Translations under genes and position numbers: made by a program
NCBI GenBank assembly: GCA_023432465.1
Contig: JAEYUO010000087.1
Location: forward strand, 1-21,841
Length of the DNA stretch: 21,841 nucleotides
Origin: Planctomycetota bacterium
Lineage (GTDB): Bacteria > Planctomycetota > Phycisphaerae > Phycisphaerales > UBA1924
Direction: 5' to 3'
The notes under the pieces: model-generated
Told to the model about the DNA's origin: nothing
The model's database searches: none
Seen by the model: the letters and a program-made list of their open reading frames with translations, nothing else
Part shown: positions 14,090-19,941 of the stretch, piece by piece
How positions within the stretch are numbered: the stretch's first letter is position 1
Layout of the letters: every line of letters starts with the position of its first letter

Positions 14090-14678
14090 GGGACGGGGTG
14101 CTCCTGAGGAGGCGTGGGCGAAAATGGGCGCGGGCCCGGTGGCCTGGGGGGAGGGGAGAGGCACGCCGGGGCGCAGAGGAGAGGATAGGAGGGAGGGAGC
14201 CCCCGGGACAAGGCGGGGGGGGCCGGCCGCGGGCGGGAAGATGTAAACCAGAAGGCCCGCACTTTACAAGTTGATGCAAAGGTGTCCATCGCTGGCTGAC
14301 ACCTGTGCCCGCTTGAGGTCGCGCCATGGCATATGATCGCTTTCTGTTTGGAGCGGAATCCGTCTTTGCAAGGCCGCGGCGGGGATCTGCCGATCCGTAT
14401 GGGGGCTTGTTTCGTATGGATGGTTGCCGGTATGCTGCGGGTGTCTGGGTCAGAGGACACGCACGCGGAAGGTTGCTCCGGCGTGGGAATGGGGCGCGGT
14501 GACGTGGGTGTCGTTGGGGGTGGGGCGGCCGGCGGGGCGAACTGGGCCGGCGGGATTGGCAGAGCGACATGTTGTGGATGGATCGACTCGGGGCATGGCG
14601 CCATGGGTTGTCCGGGCTCCTTGGTATGAGCCCGACCCTGGGCGCATCGCGCTCGATATGCAGGGAACGCACACGGTG
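14090..14678. other. Long divergent intergenic region between rpoZ and the DUF3553 gene
   Basis: Frames on both strands were read and none looks like a real protein. The rpoZ-proximal part (about 14145-14225) is strongly purine-rich on the plus strand with runs of 4-8 G, including G8 at 14215-14222, so it could form G-quadruplexes. Two inverted repeats lie further right: TGTAAA (14242-14247) with TTTACA (14263-14268), and AGGTGTC (14280-14286) with GACACCT (14298-14304). The first overlaps a weak leftward promoter (TTGTAA, 17 bp, TTACAT) that could serve rpoZ. From 14340 to 14657 I see nothing definite. Confidence 0.4.
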
Positions 14679-15320
14679 ATGACGACCACTCGGCAATGGA
14701 GCTTCGGCGACCGCGTTGTTCATGCGCAGCGTCCGGAGTGGGGGACAGGGGTGATCTCGACGGCGGCGGCGGCGCAGCACGAGGGGCAGCCGTGCCAGAT
14801 GCTGACGATCCGGTTTGATCGGGCGGGGCTCAAGACGCTGTCGACGGCGTTTGCGAACCTGTTGCCGGCGAACGAGGTGACCATCGCGCACGCGAACGCG
14901 GCGGCCGCGGCGCGGGAACGCGCGGAGACGGAGTCGGATCCGTTCGCGGCGGAGATGGCCTCGCAGAGCACCGAGCAGGTGAAGGACGCGCTGACCCGCG
15001 TGCCGGAAGCGGCGCGGGACCCGTTCATGTCGCTGGCGGCGCGGATGAAGGCGACGTTCGAGTTGTACCGGTATGGCAAGCAGGGCGGGGTTCTGCTGGA
15101 TTGGGCGGCTGCGCAGACTGGGATGGCCGACCCGCTGTCGATGTTCAGCCGGCACGAGCTGGAGCAGTTATTCGACCGGTTCACGATGAACCGCGATCAG
15201 CACCTCAAGAAGCTTGCGCTGGATTTCAAGAAGCAGGATGCCGCGGGCTTGCAGCAGTTGCTGTCGAGCGCGCCTGTCGGGGCGCAACAGGCGTTGCGCC
15301 GGATGGACGCGTTTCGTTGA
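14679..15320 (+). CDS. DUF3553-domain protein of unknown function
   Basis: 213 residues from ATG 14679; an alternative in-frame ATG lies at 14658 and the ribosome-binding site (AGGGA, 12 nt upstream) is weak, so the start is uncertain. Residues 7-60 match a short SH3-like domain I recognise as DUF3553: WSFGDRVVHAQRPEWGTGVI, then MLTIRFDRAGLKTL. This domain also occurs at the C-terminus of some UvrD-type helicases. The remainder (70-213) is helical and charged, with a conserved-looking block RHELEQLFDRFTMNRDQHLK near the end. There are no transmembrane segments or catalytic motifs. The position upstream of the coiled-coil gene on the same strand may mean a shared transcript. A nucleic-acid-related role is only suggested by the domain. 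Confidence 0.7.
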   Translation: MTTTRQWSFGDRVVHAQRPEWGTGVISTAAAAQHEGQPCQMLTIRFDRAGLKTLSTAFANLLPANEVTIAHANAAAAARERAETESDPFAAEMASQSTEQVKDALTRVPEAARDPFMSLAARMKATFELYRYGKQGGVLLDWAAAQTGMADPLSMFSRHELEQLFDRFTMNRDQHLKKLALDFKKQDAAGLQQLLSSAPVGAQQALRRMDAFR

Positions 15321-15327
15321 GTTCAGG

Positions 15328-15449
15328 CAACAGGCCGGAACTCCGGCATGTCCGTCAGGGCCCGCAACCGGGTCCAAGGTCTCATAGAAACGACCCCGTA
15401 ACGCGGGGATGAACGCTCCGGCCGTTTCAGACGGCCGAGAACCCTGTTG
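15328..15449 (+). other. Possible structured RNA: four hairpins enclosed by a 7-bp long-range stem
   Basis: CAACAGG (15328-15334) pairs perfectly with CCTGTTG (15443-15449). Inside lie four consecutive hairpins: CCGG/CCGG (15335-15338, 15343-15346), GGGCCCG/CGGGTCC with one G-U pair (15358-15364, 15369-15375), CCCCG/CGGGG (15394-15398, 15404-15408) and CGGCCGT/ACGGCCG (15419-15425, 15431-15437). All have loops of 4-5 nt. It lies just after the DUF3553 stop and 136 nt before the coiled-coil gene. No T tract follows, so it is not a simple terminator. It matches no riboswitch I know. GC-rich DNA produces chance stems, so this is tentative. Confidence 0.35.
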
Positions 15450-15585
15450 GCATGGCTTGGCACGACTCGCCGCGGCCCTTGGGCGCGGGTGTTGTTGTGT
15501 GTTCCTGCGTCGCACGCACATTCAAACGCGTGCGGCACTCAACCACAGACAAGACCCCCCCCGTCCCCGCCCCGGAGCCCAAGAC

Positions 15586-15879
15586 ATGAACGAGCAGGAC
15601 TTCACCGCAAAGCTCACCGACCTGATGCAGCAGCTCGATGGCCTTCCTGATCCGGCCAAGGAGCAGCTCCAGGCTCTCGCGCAGGACACCAAGGACCGGC
15701 ACATCCGGATGAAGAAGACGGTGAACGAACTGCAGGAGGCTTTGGATTACCTGCGGCTGAGCGTAAAGTACCTGGTGTTCGATCTGGAAGCGACACGCCG
15801 CGAGAACCAGTACCTCCGCAAGATGCTCGAGAGCAAGAACAGCGGCGGTCAGGATCGCTCGCGCGATGATGTCGAGTAA
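15586..15879 (+). CDS. Small conserved coiled-coil protein, function unknown
   Basis: 97 residues from ATG 15586; no strong ribosome-binding site is visible. The sequence is almost wholly helical. Residues 1-35 (FTAKLTDLMQQLDGLPDPAK) are amphipathic, and 36-85 form a heptad-like coiled coil (VNELQEALDYLRLSVKYLVF, DLEATRRENQYLRKMLE). The tail is short and polar. From memory, near-identical blocks (the LDYLRL...KYLVFDLEATRREN stretch) are conserved across planctomycetes as a hypothetical protein, which supports the frame and the taxon. There is no signal peptide. The gene ends 165 nt before a strong terminator. A structural or adaptor role is plausible, but nothing in the sequence fixes it. Confidence 0.8.
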   Translation: MNEQDFTAKLTDLMQQLDGLPDPAKEQLQALAQDTKDRHIRMKKTVNELQEALDYLRLSVKYLVFDLEATRRENQYLRKMLESKNSGGQDRSRDDVE

Positions 15880-15949
15880 TCTGGTTCAGGCTCACGGTTT
15901 CGCATAGACGAGTCTCTGTTCCTCTCCTTCTCCGACACACACGCGGCGT

Positions 15950-15985
15950 CAGCTCCGCACACACACACACGCCTCCTCGGAGCTG
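15950..15985 (+). repeat. CA-repeat hairpin in the 3' region of the coiled-coil gene
   Basis: CAGCTCCG (15950-15957) and CGGAGCTG (15978-15985) form a perfect 8-bp stem whose 20-nt loop carries (CA)6 (15958-15969). A second small stem further on (CCCTG...CAGGG, near 16002-16018) also has a CA-rich loop. Both lie between the coiled-coil stop (15879) and the terminator at 16045, so they would be part of its 3' untranslated RNA. Confidence 0.45.
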
Positions 15986-16044
15986 CACGAACGCATCGCC
16001 GCCCTGCCACACACAGGGCCGGCACACGGACCCCTTTCCGAGCG

Positions 16045-16078
16045 CGGGCCGGTCGCAAGACCGGCCCGTGTTCGTTTT
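16045..16078 (+). terminator. Strong rho-independent terminator with GCAA tetraloop
   Basis: CGGGCCGGTC (16045-16054), loop GCAA (16055-16058) and GACCGGCCCG (16059-16068) make a perfect 10-bp stem with a GNRA loop, followed by TGTTCGTTTT on the plus strand. It ends the transcript of the coiled-coil gene. The converging flippase gene ends at 16104, but the T-rich tail is on the plus strand only. Confidence 0.85.
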
Positions 16079-16103
16079 GCGTGGGAAGTCGGGGAAGCGG
16101 GGC

Positions 16104-17792
16104 TCAGGCGGCGCGGATGATGAGGAGGCGCTCGAGGATGGGCCGGATGCGCGCCGGGGCGAGGGAGAGCGCATCGCGGACGGTGCCGGGCGCGCCGAGG
16201 CGCAGGCCGACGAGGAAGAGCTTGGTGAATGCGGCGCCCAGCAGGAGCAGCTCGACGGCGGCCTGCGTGCTGATGGCCATGCGGGCCTGGACGGCCGCGC
16301 GGGCGGGATCTGTGAGCGACAGGAGCGCGGCGATCTCTCCGCCGATGCGGCTACCCAGCCCGCTGGTGACGAGAGCGAGGGATTGCAGCCACCCCTGCGC
16401 GAGGTGCTGTGCCGCCGCGGTGATCCCGGCGGCGATGATGGCGATCAGCCAGCAGCGCATGACCGCGCCGATGGCGTTTCGCGGCGGGATTCCGAGCTTG
16501 TGCATGCCGATGGTGTAGAGGCCGCCGATGCCCAGCAGCGTGGCGAGGGCCATGGCAAAGCCCGCGGTGTCGGTGTCGGGGTTGATGAGCGCGCCGAGCA
16601 GGACCGCGCCGATGGTAACAATCCCGCCGCCGATCATGATGACGGCCTGGAAGCGCCACAGGCCGCGGGACTGTGCCGCGGCGTTGGGGATGGCAAAGAC
16701 GATGCGCCAGGTGCACGCGAGCGCGATGACCTGGATCGCGAAGACGGATTCGGCCCACTTGCCGGCCCAGATGAGACGCTCGAACGGGTCGGCGACGACC
16801 GCCAGACCGACAGTGGCGGGGGCGGCGAGGAGAGAGAGGGCACGTGCGGCGCGGACGGCGGCGGCCATCTGGCGCTTGGCGTTCTCCTTGATGGAAGAGA
16901 ACGCGCCGAAGAGCACGAAGTGCACGGGATAGTTCAGGACGTTATCGAGCTGGAGCACGAGCTGGTAGGCGAAGAAGAACGCGCCGACGACGCGCGAGGG
17001 AGCGACCATGCCCAGAGCGAGGTAGGCTCCCTGGTTGACGGCGATGGCCGCGCCCATGGTGAGGATGAGCCAGCGACTGGCGCGAAAGAGGTCGGGCCAT
17101 GCGCGGAGGTCGGGACGGTGGGTCCAGGGGCGCTCGCGCGCGGCGCGGTAGCCCATGACACCCTCGATGGCGGCGACCCCGAGCAGCGGGATGACAAAGC
17201 TGAGGGGACCGACGCCCGCGATCGCCAGGATGATGATGCCGAGGTTGCGCGTGAGGGCGGAGCAGATGCTGATGCGCGAGACGGAGTCGAACTTCAGACG
17301 CATCTGCAGGACGGCGGTGAAGACGGTGGCGGGGGTGGTGAGCGGGACGGAGAGCGCGATGATCCAGAGGATCCACGCGACCCGGTGGTCCTGGAAGTAG
17401 ACCGAGGCGGGGATGGCGATGGCGGCGAGGAAAGCGCCGACGGCGAGGTTGCACGCCGCGGCCATCCAGAAGATGGGTCCGGCGATGCGTGGGAACTCGG
17501 CCTCGCCGCGCTGGGGGATGAGGAAGGTGACGCCGCCATCGCGGAAGGCCTGCGCGAAGGAGGCAAGGGCGAAGGCGGAGGCGTAGATGCCAAAATCGTC
17601 CTTGGAGAGGGCCAGGCCCAAGACGACAAAGGCGGCGAAGGCGATGCCTTTGCCGAGGACCACGTTGGTGAGCACCCAGAGGAGGCCCTTGGAAGTCTGG
17701 CGGGCGAGTCCGGGTTCGGGGAGGGGCGTGGTTGGTGCCGCGGAATCGGCAGGCGCGGCGAGGGTAGGGGAAGGATCGGACGGAGTAGGCAT
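16104..17792 (-). CDS. MOP/Wzx-type polysaccharide flippase or transporter
   Basis: 562 residues. After a Pro/Ala-rich cytoplasmic N-terminus (1-30) the protein is a run of about 12-14 hydrophobic helices (for example WVLTNVVLGKGIAFAAFVVL, IFWMAAACNLAVGAFLAAIA, FQAVIMIGGGIVTIGAVLLG). The opening pattern LARQTSKGLLWVLTNVVLGK, then LSKDDFGIYASAFALASFAQ, is that of the polysaccharide-transport branch of the MOP exporter superfamily (Wzx/RfbX, PF01943/PF13440-like). These flip lipid-linked glycans across the inner membrane during exopolysaccharide or O-antigen synthesis. No glycosyltransferases flank it, so the glycan is unknown. The chosen ATG has no obvious ribosome-binding site. It is divergent from the small lipoprotein gene across a 210-bp gap. 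Confidence 0.85.
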   Translation of the reverse strand: MPTPSDPSPTLAAPADSAAPTTPLPEPGLARQTSKGLLWVLTNVVLGKGIAFAAFVVLGLALSKDDFGIYASAFALASFAQAFRDGGVTFLIPQRGEAEFPRIAGPIFWMAAACNLAVGAFLAAIAIPASVYFQDHRVAWILWIIALSVPLTTPATVFTAVLQMRLKFDSVSRISICSALTRNLGIIILAIAGVGPLSFVIPLLGVAAIEGVMGYRAARERPWTHRPDLRAWPDLFRASRWLILTMGAAIAVNQGAYLALGMVAPSRVVGAFFFAYQLVLQLDNVLNYPVHFVLFGAFSSIKENAKRQMAAAVRAARALSLLAAPATVGLAVVADPFERLIWAGKWAESVFAIQVIALACTWRIVFAIPNAAAQSRGLWRFQAVIMIGGGIVTIGAVLLGALINPDTDTAGFAMALATLLGIGGLYTIGMHKLGIPPRNAIGAVMRCWLIAIIAAGITAAAQHLAQGWLQSLALVTSGLGSRIGGEIAALLSLTDPARAAVQARMAISTQAAVELLLLGAAFTKLFLVGLRLGAPGTVRDALSLAPARIRPILERLLIIRAA

Positions 17793-17938
17793 GTCTGGTG
17801 GAGATATCGGTTGGCGCGGGAGCGATGGGCGAGCGGACCCGGTTCGGGGTATACGCGGCGGGTGCGAAGGATGATCGTGTGGCGGGGGAAGTGACGATGA
17901 AGGGACCGGCCGGGCGGAGGGTGGGCCGGGCGCGGCAC

Positions 17939-18006
17939 GCTAGACTGGGATGATGGAGCGAGGGGGAGGCGGGGAGAGACTCTGCGGCCATTCGGGAAGA
18001 ACATGA
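17939..18006 (+). promoter_or_regulatory. GCTAGACT promoter-like element and 18-codon mini-ORF overlapping the lipoprotein start
   Basis: GCTAGACT (17939-17946) repeats the octamer found before the haemoglobin gene. Transcription would begin near 17952, at an ATGATG (17950-17955). From 17950 a frame of 18 codons ends in TGA at 18004-18006, which overlaps the lipoprotein ATG at 18003 as ATGA. This layout is typical of translational coupling. The mini-ORF (MMERGGGGERLCGHSGRT) has no recognisable feature, and its length could arise by chance. Confidence 0.35.
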
Positions 18007-18413
18007 TGCGGACTGCGATTCGAGCCGTTGCAACAGTGCTGATGTGTCTGCCGCTCACGGCGTGCGTGGCGACGGGCGTGCAGATGGTGAACAAGACCGG
18101 CCGGACGCTGACGGTCGAGTACCTGAACCTGAAGAAGGATGGCACGCTGGCCGCGCCGTACTCAACGGCGGTGCTGGTGGATGGCGGTCAGCTCAAGCAC
18201 CACCCGCCGATCGGGGATGGGTATGTCGGGGAGCGTGTGCGGCTGGTGGTCAGGGAGGCTCCGGATGTGCCGGGGCACTCGATCCTGCTGCACGTTCCGG
18301 AGAAGAAGACGCGGGACTTTGATATCGAGTACACCGCGGGCCGGTTGTTCATCCGCGAGTACAAGAAGGGGCGGGACGCATCGAAGACCGGCGAGCCGAA
18401 CTGGGGCGAGTGA
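18003..18413 (+). CDS. Small lipoprotein, function unknown
   Basis: 136 residues, starting at the first of two adjacent ATGs (18003 or 18006). The N-terminus is a lipoprotein signal peptide: basic MMRTAIR, a hydrophobic core AVATVLMCLPL, then the lipobox L-T-A-C with Cys21 as the lipidated residue. The mature part is beta-rich and polar (QMVNKTGRTLTVEYLNLKKD; SILLHVPEKKTRDFDIEYTA) with a lysine-rich end. It should be anchored in a membrane facing the periplasm. I recognise no family. The ribosome-binding site is weak (GGGAAG), consistent with coupling to the overlapping mini-ORF. It converges on the amidohydrolase gene, 23 bp apart. Confidence 0.8.
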   Translation: MMRTAIRAVATVLMCLPLTACVATGVQMVNKTGRTLTVEYLNLKKDGTLAAPYSTAVLVDGGQLKHHPPIGDGYVGERVRLVVREAPDVPGHSILLHVPEKKTRDFDIEYTAGRLFIREYKKGRDASKTGEPNWGE

Positions 18414-18436
18414 GGCGGGTGTGCGTGGGGGCAGGG

Positions 18437-19816
18437 TCAGCGGGTCTCGCCCAGCTGCTTGTAACGCTCGCGATATTTGCGCTCCAGGGCCTTGTGCTTG
18501 TCATCCATATCGACCGCGCGGCCGTCGATGAAGCATGCCTCGACGTTGGTCGCGATCTCGAGGATGTCGCCATCGGCGATGAAGAGCGTGGCGGACTTGC
18601 CGGTTTCGAGCGAGCCGTAGCGGTCGGCGATGCCGTAGATGCGGGCGGGGGAAAGGGTGATCGCGCGGAGCGCGGCCTCGTGTGACAGGCCGTACGCGAC
18701 GGCGATGGCGGCGGCGTAGGGGAGGTTGCGCTCGTGCGCGGTGTCGTCGCCGTGGGCCATGGTCCAGGTGATGCCCGCGGCTTCGAGGCGCGCGGGGAGC
18801 GTGAAGGGCTCGTCGTACGCACCGTCGTTGCGGCGCGGGAAGCGGAAGGTCCCGCCGGAGAGGACAACGGGGACATCGTGCCGCTTGAGCAGCTCGGCGC
18901 AGGCGGGGGCATCGCGTCCGCCGATGATGACGCACTTCAGGTCGTGCTTGACGCAGAAGGAAACGGCCGCGCGGATCTGGTCGGCATCGTTCGCGGCGAT
19001 GAGCAGGGGCCGTCGGGCGGCGCCCTCGGCAAAGAGAGGGCGCATGGCCTCGAAGCGGAGATCGGTGGGGAGCGTGGGCTCGGCGGCGCGGGCGGAGGCG
19101 TAGGACCGGGCGGCGGTGATGAACTCCTCGAGGATGCGGGCGTTGCGGTCGATATCGCGCTGCTGGTCGTCCTCGGACTGGTCCATCCACGGCGCGCTGA
19201 TGGGACGGGAGAAGGGCCAGTTGATGACCATGCCCGCATCGGCATCGACCGTCATGTCCTCGTAGGTCCAGCCGTCGAGGCGCATGATGCCCGCGCGCCC
19301 GGGGATGAGACCGCCGGTGGGGAAGATCGCGGCGAGCAGCACGCCGTTAGAACGAGTGACGGGGAAGAGCGTGGAGTCGGGGTTGATGGCGACGATGGCG
19401 CGGACCTCGGGCGTGACCTGGCCGGTCTCGGACATGTCGAGTGTGGCGCGGACGGACTGGATCTCGGTCAGGCCGAGCTGGGAGTAGGGCGAGAACAGGC
19501 CGGGGTAGACGTGCTTGCCCGCGCCGTCGATGATGCGGACGGGCGTTGCGAAGCGCGGCAGGGGCTCCTTGCCGAGGCCCTCGATGCGCCCGTTCACGAA
19601 GTAGATCCAACCGCCCTCGATGGTCTCGCCGGAGATGGTGTGGATCGTGGCGTTCTGGATGACGATGGGCTCGCCCTGCGACGGCGCTTTGAGGCCGAGG
19701 TCCTGGGCGAGGGCGGGAGCCGCGAGCAGCACGGCGAGGAGAACAAAGAGGCCGCGGATGAACGCGGAGGGGATGGAGTTTGGATTCAGGACTTTGGATT
19801 GCGGATGACAGAGCAT
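18437..19816 (-). CDS. Secreted amidohydrolase-family protein lacking the HxH metal motif
   Basis: 459 residues from ATG 19816 (AAGGTG about 8 nt upstream). A long polar N-region (1-20) precedes the hydrophobic signal sequence LFVLLAVLLAAPALAQD, so it is exported. The amidohydrolase frame is clear: IVIQNATIHTISGETIEGGW, then GKHVYPGLFSPYSQLGLTEI (101-120), and near the end LSHEAALRAITLSPARIYGI followed by GSLETGKSATLFIADGDILE. Where active members have PGlIDxHxHxG, this protein has PGLFSPYSQLG, so both metal-binding histidines of strand 1 are replaced. It is therefore probably non-catalytic, or it uses a different site. It lies 125 bp downstream of an intact-looking amidohydrolase on the same strand. 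A partner or regulatory subunit is possible (inference). Confidence 0.82.
   Translation of the reverse strand: MLCHPQSKVLNPNSIPSAFIRGLFVLLAVLLAAPALAQDLGLKAPSQGEPIVIQNATIHTISGETIEGGWIYFVNGRIEGLGKEPLPRFATPVRIIDGAGKHVYPGLFSPYSQLGLTEIQSVRATLDMSETGQVTPEVRAIVAINPDSTLFPVTRSNGVLLAAIFPTGGLIPGRAGIMRLDGWTYEDMTVDADAGMVINWPFSRPISAPWMDQSEDDQQRDIDRNARILEEFITAARSYASARAAEPTLPTDLRFEAMRPLFAEGAARRPLLIAANDADQIRAAVSFCVKHDLKCVIIGGRDAPACAELLKRHDVPVVLSGGTFRFPRRNDGAYDEPFTLPARLEAAGITWTMAHGDDTAHERNLPYAAAIAVAYGLSHEAALRAITLSPARIYGIADRYGSLETGKSATLFIADGDILEIATNVEACFIDGRAVDMDDKHKALERKYRERYKQLGETR
19779..19806. repeat. Short direct repeats encoding the N-region of the signal peptide
   Basis: TTTGGATT occurs at 19779-19786 and 19793-19800 (14-bp period), followed by GCGGAT. 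On the minus strand this encodes the polar stretch PQSKVLNPNS before the hydrophobic core. From memory, TTTGGATT-type simple repeats are frequent in intergenic planctomycete DNA, so the start of this gene may have been built from such an element. Confidence 0.4.
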
Positions 19817-19941
19817 GGTTCGTTCACCTTGAAGCGGGCACATGGCCCGGGGATGTTTGATCGATTGGAGCTTCGGGTTCATTGCCCCAACTCCCTCGCA
19901 CGCCCTCCCTCACGGTCGGGCTGCTGTCTGGGCCGGGCTGG

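Noticed and set aside
14333..14629. A 98-codon plus-strand frame in the rpoZ-DUF3553 gap
   Set aside because: Gly/Cys-rich composition without a motif or ribosome-binding site; does not look coding.
15958..15970. (CA)6 tract considered as part of a CRISPR or larger tandem array
   Set aside because: It is a short dinucleotide run with no repeat-spacer periodicity; no CRISPR array is present in the window.
16068..17894. A 608-codon plus-strand open frame opposite the flippase
   Set aside because: Gly/Asp/Glu/Arg-rich low-complexity translation without any motif; the opposite strand encodes a clear multi-helix membrane protein.
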